DNA of 64,000 nt from Nocardia neocaledoniensis (GTDB lineage Bacteria; Actinomycetota; Actinomycetes; Mycobacteriales; Mycobacteriaceae), in NCBI RefSeq assembly GCF_029868625.1, contig NZ_JARWOJ010000222.1, positions 1 through 64,000 on the forward strand. Reading direction: 5' to 3'. Below the pieces are notes generated by a model. It had not been told where the DNA came from. It searched no databases and saw nothing but the letters and a program-made list of their open reading frames with translations. The translations under genes and the position numbers were made by a program. This document shows, piece by piece, positions 46,928 to 58,549 of this stretch (position 1 is the first letter of the stretch; each line of letters starts with the position of its first letter).

Positions 46928-46931
46928 CCGC

Positions 46932-46969
46932 GAATCCGGGCGTGGCTACCGCTCGTCGCGCCCGGATTC
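46932..46969 (+). terminator. hairpin terminator after the aldehyde dehydrogenase
   Basis: A perfect 11-bp stem GAATCCGGGCG / CGCCCGGATTC with a 16-nt loop, four bases past the stop. It has no U-tract, as often in high-GC genomes. Confidence 0.7.
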
Positions 46970-46987
46970 CCCGCCCCAAAACCTGTT

Positions 46988-47003
46988 TGTGACGAATATC
47001 ACT
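46988..47003. promoter_or_regulatory. CRP/GlxR-type binding site candidate
   Basis: TGTGACGAATATCACT fits TGTGA-N6-TCACA with one mismatch at the last base. It lies about 300 nt upstream of the LysR start and 60 nt after the dehydrogenase stop. The distance to any start is large, so its function is uncertain. Confidence 0.4.
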
Positions 47004-47304
47004 AGTCGATCTTGACGACGGCGAGAACAGTGGTCAGCGGTACGTTTTGCCGCGCGAACCCCACCGCGAAGCGCCCGCGACGACGCGCGAATTCCTGTGA
47101 GCCCGGCCGCATTTTTGCTGGTCAAACGCCCAGCCCGAGGCGCGTCCGCGGCCGGCGCACAACAATGACGCCTCAATGATGCAGTGCAACATGCCAGGCC
47201 ATATGCTGTCCGATACCAACCTGGTGACTGTTTTGATCCACCTACGCGAACTTCCTTGCCCGTTTTGGCTGGAATTTCCCGACCGATTCTGATAGCAAGG
47301 TGCT

Positions 47305-48201
47305 ATGGACCCGCATTTGCGCGATCTGCGGTATTTCGTCGCCGTCGCTGAGGAACTGCATTTCACCAACGCCGCCCAGCGGCTGCACATCGCTCAGCCG
47401 ACGCTCTCCCGCCAGATCCGCCAGCTCGAACGCCAGCTCGACGTGGTCCTGTTCGACCGCAACCAGCGCAGTGTCGCCCTCACCGTCGCCGGTAAGGAAC
47501 TACTCGAAGGCGCACGCAAGATCCTGGAACTCTGGGAGGTCACCAACGTCTCCCTGCAGGAGGCCGGAGAGGTGCTGCGCGTGGGAATCCAGTCCGCGCT
47601 CGGCCGAGGTCTGCTCAACGACCTGGAGAGCGCCAGCGGCCATCGACTGGCCCTGCACGCCGCCTCCTGGAACGACCCGTCCAGCGGCCTCGCCGGCCGC
47701 CAGGCCGACCTGGCCCTGGTGTGGCTGCCGCTGCCCGACCCCAACCGCTACCGCTGGCAGGTGCTGCGGACCGAGCCGCGCTGGGTCCTGCTGCCGGAGA
47801 ACCACGCGCTCGCCGAGCAGGAAGCGATCGATTTCGCCGACCTGCTCGACGAGCCGTTCATCGCCCTGCCCACCGAGGCGGGCGCGGTGCGCGACTTCTG
47901 GCTCGGCAACGACGCCCGCGGCGGCCGCGCCGCCAAGATCGGCGCCGAGGCGGCCACTCCCGAGGACAAGCTCGAGGCCGTGAGCCTCGGCCTCGGCGTG
48001 TGCCTGCTGGCGGAGAACAATGTGCCGATGTACCGCTGGCCCGGCCTGACCGCGCGTCCGGTCACCGGGCTGTCCCCGTGCGAGCTGGCGGTGGCCTGGC
48101 GGGCCGACGACACCCGCCCGACCATCCTGGAATTCGCCGGGCGCGCCGTCGACGGCGGGTTCTCCGAGCCGCAGCCGCAGCCGCAGGCCATCGCGGTCTA
48201 G
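47305..48201 (+). CDS. LysR-family transcriptional regulator
   Basis: 298 residues. The N-terminal winged helix 'MDPHLRDLRYFVAVAEELHFTNAAQRLHIAQPTLSRQIRQLE' is textbook LysR. The effector domain runs from about 90 ('VLRVGIQSALGRGLLNDLE') and contains 'LALVWLPLPDPNRYRWQVL'. The group resembles regulators of aromatic or aldehyde catabolism. Candidate targets are the neighbouring dehydrogenase and amidase. Stop overlaps the convergent amidase stop by 4 bases. Confidence 0.92.
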   Translation: MDPHLRDLRYFVAVAEELHFTNAAQRLHIAQPTLSRQIRQLERQLDVVLFDRNQRSVALTVAGKELLEGARKILELWEVTNVSLQEAGEVLRVGIQSALGRGLLNDLESASGHRLALHAASWNDPSSGLAGRQADLALVWLPLPDPNRYRWQVLRTEPRWVLLPENHALAEQEAIDFADLLDEPFIALPTEAGAVRDFWLGNDARGGRAAKIGAEAATPEDKLEAVSLGLGVCLLAENNVPMYRWPGLTARPVTGLSPCELAVAWRADDTRPTILEFAGRAVDGGFSEPQPQPQAIAV

Positions 48202-49604
48202 TTCGTCAGCTCCAGTTGGGCGGCGAGGCCGAGCAAGGTGGCCTCGCTGCCCGGCGGGCCTGCCAGCTGCGCCGCCAGCGGGGTGTGCGCCTCGGGATGG
48301 GTGCCCATCGGCACCGACGCTGCGGGCCAGCCGAGCAGATTCCAGACGCCGGTGAAGGGCGCGTAGCGGGCCGAGGCGAGGACGTTCGCGGCCCAGCCGC
48401 GCTTGCTCCACCGCCTGGCTTTCGGTGGCGGCGCGGCGAGCGTCGGGGTGATCACCACGTCGAAGTTCTCGAAGAAGTCGACCATGCCCGCTTCGATCCG
48501 GTCGACCTGGCTCGGCCGGACCAGGCGCAGCCTGCGGATCATCCTGCCCACCGCCAGGTGCCGCCTGGTTCGGCGTTGCAGCAGTTCGGGATTCGGCAGC
48601 CGCTCGGCGTCGGCCAGTCCGACGCTCGGCCAGCGCAGCAGCATGGCGAGCGCGGCATCGCCGTAGGGCAGCTCGATCGGTTCCACCAGGTGTCCGGCCG
48701 CCGCCGCCCGCGCGCCCGCGGTGCGCGCCGCCGCCGTCCAGTGCCGATCCATCCGGACCAGCCGCGACGGCGGAGCCACGGCCAGTCCGATGCGTAGTCG
48801 GTGTGGGGCGCGTAGCTCGGCCAGGTCGGAGCGTTCGGCCAGCACCGACAGGACCAGCGCCGCGTCGGACACCGTCGTCGCCAGCACGCCGTTCTCGGCC
48901 ATGCCTGCCCACGAGTCGGCGCCGATCCCGGCGGGCACCACCTGTCGACCCGGCTTGATCCCGAAGACACCGCACGCCGCGGCGGGGACCCGGATGGAGC
49001 CGAGCCCGTCGTTGCCGTGCGCGATCGGCACCAGCCCCGCGGCCACCGCAGCGGCCGCGCCACCGGAGGAGCCACCGGCGGATCGCCCGACATCGCGCGG
49101 ATTGCGGGTGACGGTGCCGTCCTCGTCGGTGGTGGCCCACAGGCCGAGCTCGGGCATCGCCGTCACCCCGACGACGATCGCCCCCGCGGCCCGCAGCCGC
49201 GCCACCACCGGATGATCGGCCGTAACCGGGTCGGTCGAGGTCGCCGCCGAGCCCGTACGCGTGGGCACCCCGGCGACCCCGATGTTCTGCTTCACCGCCA
49301 CCGGAACCCCGGCCAGCGGCAGCTCGTCCAGATCGTCGCGGGCGGCCAGTTCCAGTGCCTCCGCGCGCGCCTGTTCGGCGCGGACGACGGTGAACGCGTT
49401 GATCTTTCGATTCTCCGACGCGATGCGCGTCAATGCCTCGGTCACCACGTCGACGGGCGTGATCGTGCCCGCGCGTACCCGGGCGGCCAGCGCCGCCGCC
49501 GGGCCGCCGATGGGATAGGCCTGGGCACCCATCGTCACCTCAGCGTCTGTCACGCCGTCGTCGTCGACGGACTCCCATGCTACCGCTGTGAGGTCTTCGT
49601 GCAT
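48198..49604 (-). CDS. amidase signature-family hydrolase
   Basis: 468 residues from ATG 49604. The Ser-cisSer-Lys triad is visible: Lys in 'LPLAGVPVAVKQNIGVAGVPT' and both Ser in 'GRSAGGSSGGAAAAVAAGLVPIAHGNDGLGSIRVPAAACGVFGIKP' (split here only by its length). It hydrolyses an amide. Substrate unknown. Divergent from the first Ser/Thr kinase with 124 nt between. Upstream in-frame sequence runs antisense into that kinase and was rejected. Confidence 0.9.
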   Translation of the reverse strand: MHEDLTAVAWESVDDDGVTDAEVTMGAQAYPIGGPAAALAARVRAGTITPVDVVTEALTRIASENRKINAFTVVRAEQARAEALELAARDDLDELPLAGVPVAVKQNIGVAGVPTRTGSAATSTDPVTADHPVVARLRAAGAIVVGVTAMPELGLWATTDEDGTVTRNPRDVGRSAGGSSGGAAAAVAAGLVPIAHGNDGLGSIRVPAAACGVFGIKPGRQVVPAGIGADSWAGMAENGVLATTVSDAALVLSVLAERSDLAELRAPHRLRIGLAVAPPSRLVRMDRHWTAAARTAGARAAAAGHLVEPIELPYGDAALAMLLRWPSVGLADAERLPNPELLQRRTRRHLAVGRMIRRLRLVRPSQVDRIEAGMVDFFENFDVVITPTLAAPPPKARRWSKRGWAANVLASARYAPFTGVWNLLGWPAASVPMGTHPEAHTPLAAQLAGPPGSEATLLGLAAQLELTN

Positions 49605-49728
49605 CTGCGGATTCGCCCCCGTCGCATGGTCTCGAGATTCGGGTGATCTGCCGTGAATGCGCAAGTTATCATTCGGAGAGGGCTCGGGGGCCGATGGTGT
49701 CGGTGTGGCGCGAACCTTAGGTCGGTGG

Positions 49729-52135
<2,407 letters not shown>

Positions 52136-52139
52136 TCGG

Positions 52140-54146
52140 ATGAACCACGGCCGAGTTCGGCCCGTACCACCGTCCGTGAGCCCGACGAGTACCACCGAAG
52201 CGACCAGGCCCGCACTCGACCGCACCGCCGACATGCACCCGACCGATCGCCGTGAACTCGACCGGATCGAGGTCGGCGGCCGGATCGGTGATTTCGAACT
52301 GCTCACCGAACTGGGATCGGGCTCGTTCGCACGGGTCTTCCTGGCCAGGCAACGGTCGATGCAGCGGCTGGTGGCGGTGAAGATCTCGGCCGACAGCGGC
52401 GACGAGCCGCAGACCCTCGCTCAGCTCGACCACGATTACATCGTGCGGGTTTTCGATCAGGACACCATCGACTCGCCCGTAGCCGATTCCCCGGATCTGC
52501 GCCTGCTGTACATGCAGTTCCTCCCCGGCGGCACCTTGCTCGGCGTCCTGCGCTGGGTGCGCGCGACGCCGCCCGCCGAACGCAGCGGCCGGTTGCTGCT
52601 CGACGCGGTCGACTCCGCGATGACCGAGAAGGGGGAGATCCGGCCGACCGATTCGGCCGTGCGCGCCGAGATCGCGGGGTTGAGCTGGCCGGAGACCGTC
52701 GCGTGGCTGGGCAGCAAACTGGCTGCCGCGCTCGGCTACGCCGCGGGTAAGGGGGTGCTGCACCGCGACGTGAAACCGGCCAATGTCCTGCTCACCGCCG
52801 AAGGCGTGCCCAAGCTCGCCGACTTCAACATCAGCTACAACCGCGCGGTCGCCGAAAGCTGCCCGGCCGCCTACTTCGGCGGATCGCTGACCTACATGTC
52901 GCCCGAACAGCTCGAAGCCGCGCACCCCGGCTGTCCCCGCACCGCCGCCGACCTCGACACCCGCGCCGATATCTACTCTCTCGGCGTGCTGCTGTGGGAA
53001 TTGCTCACCGGCAACAAACCTTTCGACGACACGATCGGCATCGGCGCCGTGGCGCGGTCCGCGTTTCTCGCCGACAGTCCATCGGCCGTCACCGCGACGG
53101 CGCCACCGCGCACCACCGCTGCCCAGCCCGACGCGGTCGGCGCCTTCGCGTTGGGAGCGGCACTCCGACTCCGGAACGCGGGTGTACCACGGGAAGCGTT
53201 GGACCGTGTGCCCGCCGACTGCCCGCCGGCGTTGCTGCGAGTCCTGCTGACGTGCCTGGCCATCGATCGTGCTGACCGCTGGGCCGACGGTGGCGTGCTG
53301 GCGATGCAATTCGAGCTGTGCCTGGACGAGCACGCCCGCGGACTCACCGATCCCCCGCCGAGAAGCTGGCGAATCCGGTTGCGGCCGTACCTGTTTCTGA
53401 TCCTGGCGCTGTCGATCGCGGTCCCGAATGTGCTGGCCGCCTACTACCAGCGTGAGCTGAACACGGCGCTGATCCACAGCCGGCTCGATCCGTCCACCCG
53501 CGCGGCGCAGCGCGATGTCTCCGACCTCACCAATCTGATCTTCTTCTCCGCGGGTGGCGCGACCCTGATCTACCTGGGACGACGACTGTTGACGATTCCG
53601 CGCAGGCTCCGCGCGGGCGTCGCCTGCGCACCGGCGGCGCTCGAGCGCGCCCGCCGGGACTGTCTCCGGTTCGGCCACCTGGCCGTCGCGGTGGTGTTCG
53701 CGCTCTGGGTCGCCGCCGCGGTGATCTACGCGGTCACGATCGGGGTGGCCGACGGAGCGCTGCCGGTACGCGTCGCGGTGCACCTGCTGCTGGTGGCCGC
53801 GATCTGCGCCGCTGTCGCCATGACCTATCCGCTCTTCCTGATCACGCTGTACCTGGTGCGCTGCGTCTATCCGCTGTTTCTGCACCACGGCAGGGACTTT
53901 CGCGACGACGGCCGATCGCTGCTCGCGCTGGCCGAGAGGTGCCGTCGGTACCTGGTTGTCGCGGCGTCGATTCCGCTGCTTGTTGTCGCCAGCGCCACGT
54001 TTCTGCCCGTCCCGGACCTGTTGACGACGATCACCCCGCTCCGCACGATCTGTGTGGGCGGGGTGATCGGTTTCGTGTTCTCCTATGTCGTGTTCCGGCT
54101 CATCGAGGCGGATATCCGCGCCCTGCTGCGCGTCGTCGGAACCTGA
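52140..54146 (+). CDS. membrane Ser/Thr protein kinase 2 (intact paralogue)
   Basis: 668 residues from ATG 52140, five bases after the first kinase's stop. A ~45-residue leader replaces the long N-terminal domain of kinase 1. The kinase domain has 'GSGSFARVFLA' near 58, 'VAVKIS', 'HRDVKPANVLL' near 207, 'LADFNIS' near 226 and 'SPEQLEA'. Helices from about 412 ('YLFLILALSIAVPNVLAAYY') to the end give at least four membrane spans. The kinase is therefore cytoplasmic and sensing is presumably through the membrane part. Gly of DFG is Asn in both copies. Confidence 0.9.
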   Translation: MNHGRVRPVPPSVSPTSTTEATRPALDRTADMHPTDRRELDRIEVGGRIGDFELLTELGSGSFARVFLARQRSMQRLVAVKISADSGDEPQTLAQLDHDYIVRVFDQDTIDSPVADSPDLRLLYMQFLPGGTLLGVLRWVRATPPAERSGRLLLDAVDSAMTEKGEIRPTDSAVRAEIAGLSWPETVAWLGSKLAAALGYAAGKGVLHRDVKPANVLLTAEGVPKLADFNISYNRAVAESCPAAYFGGSLTYMSPEQLEAAHPGCPRTAADLDTRADIYSLGVLLWELLTGNKPFDDTIGIGAVARSAFLADSPSAVTATAPPRTTAAQPDAVGAFALGAALRLRNAGVPREALDRVPADCPPALLRVLLTCLAIDRADRWADGGVLAMQFELCLDEHARGLTDPPPRSWRIRLRPYLFLILALSIAVPNVLAAYYQRELNTALIHSRLDPSTRAAQRDVSDLTNLIFFSAGGATLIYLGRRLLTIPRRLRAGVACAPAALERARRDCLRFGHLAVAVVFALWVAAAVIYAVTIGVADGALPVRVAVHLLLVAAICAAVAMTYPLFLITLYLVRCVYPLFLHHGRDFRDDGRSLLALAERCRRYLVVAASIPLLVVASATFLPVPDLLTTITPLRTICVGGVIGFVFSYVVFRLIEADIRALLRVVGT

Positions 54147-54149
54147 TCC

Positions 54150-54980
54150 TCAACCCGCCTGCCTGCTCAACCGCTCCCACTTCGCGAGTTCGGCGGTGCG
54201 GGCGGCGGTCAGGTCGGCGACCATGTCGTAGGCGGCGTCGCCGAGGATGACGCGCTTGGGCGGCTCGGCCATGTCGACGATGCGCAACACCACCTCGGCG
54301 GCCAGGGCGGGGTCGGCGTCCTTCGATTCGCTCCACATCTGCTCGAGCCAGGCGCGCAGTTCGGCGTAGGCGGGGTTCTGCTCGGTCATGGTGAGTCCGC
54401 TGGTGAACAGGCCGGTCTCGTAGCCGCCGGGCTGCAGGATGGTGACGGCGATGCCGAAGCGTTCGACCTCCATGGCCAGCGCCTCGGTCATGGCGTCGAG
54501 GGCCGCCTTGCCCGCGCCGTACACGCCGGTCGCCGCGAAGCCGCCCGCCGAGCCCATCGAGGAGACCTGCAGGATGTGGCCGGAGCCCTGCTCGCGCAGC
54601 AGCGGCACCACCGCCTGACTCACCCACAGCGCGCCGAAGAAGTTGACGTCGAGGTGGTCGCGGGCCTGCCGCTCGGTGACTTCCTCGAGCATGCCGAGGA
54701 CGACGCCGCCCGCGTTGTTGACGACCACATCGAGCCTGCCGAACACGTCGAAGGCCTTGCGCGCCCCGGCGAAGACGGCGGCGCGGTCGGCGACATCGAG
54801 CGGGAAGGTGACCAGTCTGCCGTCGGCGGCGGCGACCAGATCGGCCAGCGGGCCGACGTCGCGGGCGACGCCGACGACGCGGTCACCGGCCGCGAGCGCG
54901 GCTTCGGCGAAGGCCCGGCCGAGCCCTCGCGAGGCGCCGGTGATGAACCAGCTGCGGGTTTCGTCGGCTGCGCGGGTCAT
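54150..54980 (-). CDS. short-chain dehydrogenase/reductase
   Basis: 276 residues from ATG 54980. 'WFITGASRGLGRAFAEAALAAG' (TGxxxGxG) and 'NNAGGVVLGMLEE' bind NAD(P). 'QVSSMGSAGGFAATGVYGAGKAAL' has the Ser-Tyr-Lys triad. A classical SDR with oxidoreductase activity, substrate unknown. Divergent from a TetR gene with matching operators between them. Confidence 0.92.
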   Translation of the reverse strand: MTRAADETRSWFITGASRGLGRAFAEAALAAGDRVVGVARDVGPLADLVAAADGRLVTFPLDVADRAAVFAGARKAFDVFGRLDVVVNNAGGVVLGMLEEVTERQARDHLDVNFFGALWVSQAVVPLLREQGSGHILQVSSMGSAGGFAATGVYGAGKAALDAMTEALAMEVERFGIAVTILQPGGYETGLFTSGLTMTEQNPAYAELRAWLEQMWSESKDADPALAAEVVLRIVDMAEPPKRVILGDAAYDMVADLTAARTAELAKWERLSRQAG

Positions 54981-55001
54981 GCGAGTCTCCTTCAGGTGCA
55001 A

Positions 55002-55018
55002 CGAGACGGTTCGTCTCG
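55002..55018. promoter_or_regulatory. TetR operator A (SDR side)
   Basis: CGAGACGGTTCGTCTCG: a perfect 7+7 bp palindrome around GTT, 22 nt before the SDR start. It shares the GACG-N3-CGTC core with operator B. Confidence 0.75.
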
Positions 55019-55060
55019 ATTCGATGTTCCCAAGGATGCGCCGCTTTCGAGCAGCTGTCA

Positions 55061-55073
55061 AGACGCAACGTCT
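55061..55073. promoter_or_regulatory. TetR operator B (TetR side)
   Basis: AGACGCAACGTCT: 5+5 bp palindrome around CAA with the same core as operator A, 29 nt before the TetR ATG. Two like sites in a 121-nt divergent region indicate shared repression. Confidence 0.7.
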
Positions 55074-55101
55074 CGTTTCAATTCGGGCTAGACTCGCGCC
55101 C

Positions 55102-55698
55102 ATGGCACGAACCCCGGACAGCACCCGCCGCAGCGAGCGGTCCCGGTCGGCGATCCTGAGCGCGACCCGCGAACTCATCGGGGAGGTCGCCTACGCGAAG
55201 CTGACCATCGAGGCCATCGCCGCCCGCGCCGGCGTCGGCAAGCAGACGATCTACCGCTGGTGGCCGTCCAAGGGCGCGGTGGTCTTCGACGCGATCCTCG
55301 CGCAGAGCGCGGACGCGGAAGGTGTCATCGAGCTGCCCGACACCGGCGACATCGCCGCCGACCTGAAGACGGTGCTCCGCGCGACGGTCGCGGAGTTCGC
55401 CGACCCCGCGTTCGACGCGCCCATCCGCGCGGTGCTCACCGAGGTCATCAACGACCCGGGGCTCGCCGCGCAGTATCGCGAGCAACTGGAGCAGCCGGTG
55501 CACGCCGCCAAGGTCCGGCGGCTGGCGAAGGCACAGCACGCCGGTCAGATCCGAGCCGACGCCGATCTGGATCTGCTGGTCGACCTGCTGTACGGGCCGA
55601 TCACGCAACGCTGGCTCCCGCGCTCCGGCCCGCTCGACGAAGCCTTCGCCGACGCGCTGGTCGACTCGGTACTACGCGCGTTCGCGCCGACCGGCTAG
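55102..55698 (+). CDS. TetR-family repressor of the SDR gene
   Basis: 198 residues from ATG 55102. The helix-turn-helix spans about 15-60 ('[49 protein letters not shown]' region). The C-terminal domain contains the actinobacterial TetR_C_16-like '[19 protein letters not shown]' and '[12 protein letters not shown]'. Probably autoregulated and represses the SDR. Stop overlaps the convergent hpt stop by 4 bases. Confidence 0.9.
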   Translation: MARTPDSTRRSERSRSAILSATRELIGEVAYAKLTIEAIAARAGVGKQTIYRWWPSKGAVVFDAILAQSADAEGVIELPDTGDIAADLKTVLRATVAEFADPAFDAPIRAVLTEVINDPGLAAQYREQLEQPVHAAKVRRLAKAQHAGQIRADADLDLLVDLLYGPITQRWLPRSGPLDEAFADALVDSVLRAFAPTG

Positions 55699-56246
55699 GA
55701 GTAGACCTTCGGGTCCAGGGTGCCGATGTAGGGCAGGTCGCGGTAGCGCTCGGCGTAGTCGAGGCCGTAGCCGACGACGAACTCGTTCGGGATGTCGAAG
55801 CCCACGTGCGCGACCTCCACGGGCGTGCGCAGCGCGTCGGGCTTGCGGAGCAGGGTCACCACTTCGAGCGAGGCCGGGTTGCGGGTGGCCAGGTTGCGCA
55901 GCAGCCAGGACAGGGTCAGGCCGGAGTCGATGATGTCCTCGACGATCAGCACATTGCGTCCGGCGATGTCCTTGTCCAGGTCCTTCATGATGCGCACGAC
56001 ACCGGAGGACGAGGTGGACGAACCGTAGGACGACACGGCCATGAACTCGAGCTGCGTGGGGATCGGCAGGGCCCTGGCGAAATCGGTCATGAAGAAGATC
56101 GCGCCCTTGAGGACACCGATCAGCAGGAGGTCGCCTTCGGGCGCGTCCGGCGGGTACCGCTTGGCGACCAGTTCGGCAAGTTCCTCGATCTTGGCCTTGA
56201 TCTGGTCTTCGGTGATCAGCACCGAAGCGATGTCGTCTCCGTACAC
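55695..56246 (-). CDS. hpt: hypoxanthine phosphoribosyltransferase
   Basis: 183 residues. The PRPP loop '[18 protein letters not shown]' and '[19 protein letters not shown]' are conserved. '[28 protein letters not shown]' (here read in two parts around 'VVGYG') forms the purine pocket. Purine salvage enzyme. Follows tilS by 21 nt, as Rv3624c follows Rv3625c. In M. tuberculosis ftsH is also nearby, whereas here 13 kb intervene. Confidence 0.96.
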   Translation of the reverse strand: MYGDDIASVLITEDQIKAKIEELAELVAKRYPPDAPEGDLLLIGVLKGAIFFMTDFARALPIPTQLEFMAVSSYGSSTSSSGVVRIMKDLDKDIAGRNVLIVEDIIDSGLTLSWLLRNLATRNPASLEVVTLLRKPDALRTPVEVAHVGFDIPNEFVVGYGLDYAERYRDLPYIGTLDPKVYS

Positions 56247-56267
56247 GGAAGTGGGTGTCCCTTCGTG

Positions 56268-57284
56268 TTATGTGGCATCGAGACGCGGCTGCGCGCGTAC
56301 CGTCAGCGTGCCATGCTCGCGCGCCACGACCAACCTGTGGTCCCTGCCGCCACCCGCCACAGCGACCCCGCCCTGCCCGCGCCAGTCGCTCACCAGCTCG
56401 TCGATCGCCTGTAAATGGGCGTTCAGCAACCCGCCGACCCCCTGTTCGGCGAGCCACGCCCGGATCGTCCTTCGTCGCAGGGCCGCGGGCGCAGTGGTCA
56501 GGATCTCGATCGAGAGGGTGGGCCGATCACTGTCGGCGGGGCCACTGTCCCGGTGGGAGCGCGCCGCGCGCAGGAGGTCGGTGGTGAGGGCGTCGAGCAC
56601 CTCACCGTCGTCGCGCAGCTGGTCCGCGGTGCGGGCCAGTGCCTGCGCCACACCACCGCCGAGCACGTCCTCGAGCAGCGGCAACACCTCGGTGCGCACG
56701 CGCACACGGGTGTAGGCCGGGTCGAGATTGTGCGGGTCCTCCCACGGTTCGATCCCGAGGTCGACGCACATCTGCCGCGTCTGCGCCCGCCGCACGCCCA
56801 GCAACGGCCGCCCCCACGGTTCGTTCCACGCCGCCATCCCGTGGATCGACCGCCCACCCGACCCACGCGCCAGCCCGAGCAGCACGGTCTCGGCCTGATC
56901 GTCGAGCGTGTGCCCGAGCAGCACCGGCCGCCCCGCCCGCACGGATTCCAGCGCCGCGTACCGAGCCGCCCGCGCCGCCGCCTCCGCGCCTCCATCACGC
57001 CCGACCTCGACCGGAACGACCACCGCGTCCACACAGCCCAGCGCCAGCGCCTGCGCGGCCGCCCCCGCGGCCACCTCCCCCGACCCGCCCTGCAACTGAT
57101 GGTCGACCACCACGGCCGTCACCGCCCCCGCCTCCACGACAGCGGCCGCGACCAACGCCAGCGAGTCCGCCCCACCCGAGAGCCCGACGACCACGGGCAC
57201 TCGCCTACCCCGCGCGGCGACCCAGTCCCGCACACCCCGGCGCACGGCCAACACCGCAGGGGTCTCCGGCAGCCGCACCGTCAC
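56268..57284 (-). CDS. tilS: tRNA(Ile)-lysidine synthase
   Basis: 338 residues from GTG 57284 ('VTVRLPETPA'). PP-loop 'VVVGLSGGADSLAL', then 'VVDHQLQGGS', 'LLGHTLDDQAETVLLGLARGSG' and 'RPLLGVRRAQTRQMC'. It modifies the wobble C of tRNA-Ile(CAU). Short C-terminal domain as in mycobacterial MesJ. Operon with hpt. Confidence 0.95.
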   Translation of the reverse strand: MTVRLPETPAVLAVRRGVRDWVAARGRRVPVVVGLSGGADSLALVAAAVVEAGAVTAVVVDHQLQGGSGEVAAGAAAQALALGCVDAVVVPVEVGRDGGAEAAARAARYAALESVRAGRPVLLGHTLDDQAETVLLGLARGSGGRSIHGMAAWNEPWGRPLLGVRRAQTRQMCVDLGIEPWEDPHNLDPAYTRVRVRTEVLPLLEDVLGGGVAQALARTADQLRDDGEVLDALTTDLLRAARSHRDSGPADSDRPTLSIEILTTAPAALRRRTIRAWLAEQGVGGLLNAHLQAIDELVSDWRGQGGVAVAGGGRDHRLVVAREHGTLTVRAQPRLDAT

Positions 57285-57478
57285 CGACCGGCCTCTGTCG
57301 CCGGATCGTCGACATCCGGGTTCCGGGTCGAACCCCGGCGACGTAGCGCCGCCATGATCGCGCACACCGGCATCCTCATGCGAGCAGGCTACCGAGATCG
57401 ACCACGAAGACGGCGGTCGCACAGCGCTCGGGTGACTACGCCATGGCCACCGACACAGTGCTCGTCGCGCGGGCCCGG

Positions 57479-58543
57479 CTACAGCACCCGCGCGATCCAG
57501 CGTTCCGGGTGATCCACCTCGTCCAGGCGCGGCAGCGTCTCCGCGTTCGTCCACACGGTGTTGAACTCCGCGACGCCCACCCGCTCGACCACGGCGTCGA
57601 CGAACTTCTTGCCGCGCACGTACTGGGCGACCTTCGCGTCCACGCCGAGCAGGGCGCGCAGCAGGCGCTGGATGGGGTTGGTGGGCTTCTTCCTGCGCTG
57701 GTCGAAGGCCGCGCGGATGTCGGCGACCGTCGGCACCACGGCGGGTCCGACGGCGTCCATCACGTGATCGGCGTGTCCTTCGAGCAGGGTGCCCAGCATC
57801 AGCAGCCGGTCGAGTGCTTCACGCTGCGGCGGCGCCTGCGCGGCACGCAGCAGGCCGACGACGCCGCGGCTGTTGGGATCGTCGGCGTTCTCGCCGGTGC
57901 GCCGGGCCTTCACCTCGGTGAGCAGGCGGCCGAGCAGCTCGCTCATCGGTTCCTCGCCGACCTCGCTGAGGATGTCCACATTGGCGCGCATGTAATCGGC
58001 CAGCCACGGCGCCGAGGAGAACTGCACGCGGTGGGTCACCTCGTGCAGGCAGACCCACAGCCGGAAGTCCGAGGGATCGACGCCGAGCGCCCGCTCGACG
58101 TGCAGGATGTTGGGCGCGACCAGCAGCAGCGTGCCGTCCTCGCCGGTGAAGGGGTCGTACTGGCCGAGGATCGCGGTCGACAGGAACGCGAGCATCGTCC
58201 CGGCCTGGATGCCTGCCGGTTTGCCGACGAGCTTGCCGGTGGCGCTGGTGGCCTCGGTGCCGGTGAGCACGGCCATCGAATCCGCGGCGGCGGAGATCCA
58301 GCCCGCCCGGTCGACGATCCTGGCCTCGGGCACCGGCCGGTCGTCGAGCAGCCCGCTCACTTCGCGCACCGGCCCCTCGGCCCGCACCGAGGCCTCGGCG
58401 AGTTCGGCGACGATCTGTTCGGCGCTCCGGCGCGAGGTGCGCGGTCCGGCGGGCGCGAGCACGGCGCCGGTGCGGGCGGCCAGCCGCCAGTCCACCGCGC
58501 CGCTGAAGCCGGCGTTCGTGCGCTTGTCCTCGGTCATCGCCAC
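57479..58543 (-). CDS. zinc-dependent metalloprotease, DUF2342 (Rv3626c-like)
   Basis: 354 residues, soluble. Zinc motif 'HEVTH' at about 167-171, with '[19 protein letters not shown]' and '[13 protein letters not shown]' (possible third ligand). The family is annotated as an F420-biosynthesis-associated or uncharacterised hydrolase. Its role is unproven. It sits between tilS and dacB exactly as Rv3626c. Confidence 0.88.
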   Translation of the reverse strand: MAMTEDKRTNAGFSGAVDWRLAARTGAVLAPAGPRTSRRSAEQIVAELAEASVRAEGPVREVSGLLDDRPVPEARIVDRAGWISAAADSMAVLTGTEATSATGKLVGKPAGIQAGTMLAFLSTAILGQYDPFTGEDGTLLLVAPNILHVERALGVDPSDFRLWVCLHEVTHRVQFSSAPWLADYMRANVDILSEVGEEPMSELLGRLLTEVKARRTGENADDPNSRGVVGLLRAAQAPPQREALDRLLMLGTLLEGHADHVMDAVGPAVVPTVADIRAAFDQRRKKPTNPIQRLLRALLGVDAKVAQYVRGKKFVDAVVERVGVAEFNTVWTNAETLPRLDEVDHPERWIARVL

Positions 58544-58549
58544 CCGCTC

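Larger units (their letters stand above)
46928..47304. promoter_or_regulatory. 377-nt intergenic stretch before the LysR gene
   Basis: Contains the aldehyde dehydrogenase terminator (46932-46969), a CRP-like dyad (46988-47003), then about 300 nt of lower-GC DNA with no convincing gene. This must include the LysR promoter. No divergent gene shares it. Confidence 0.5.
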
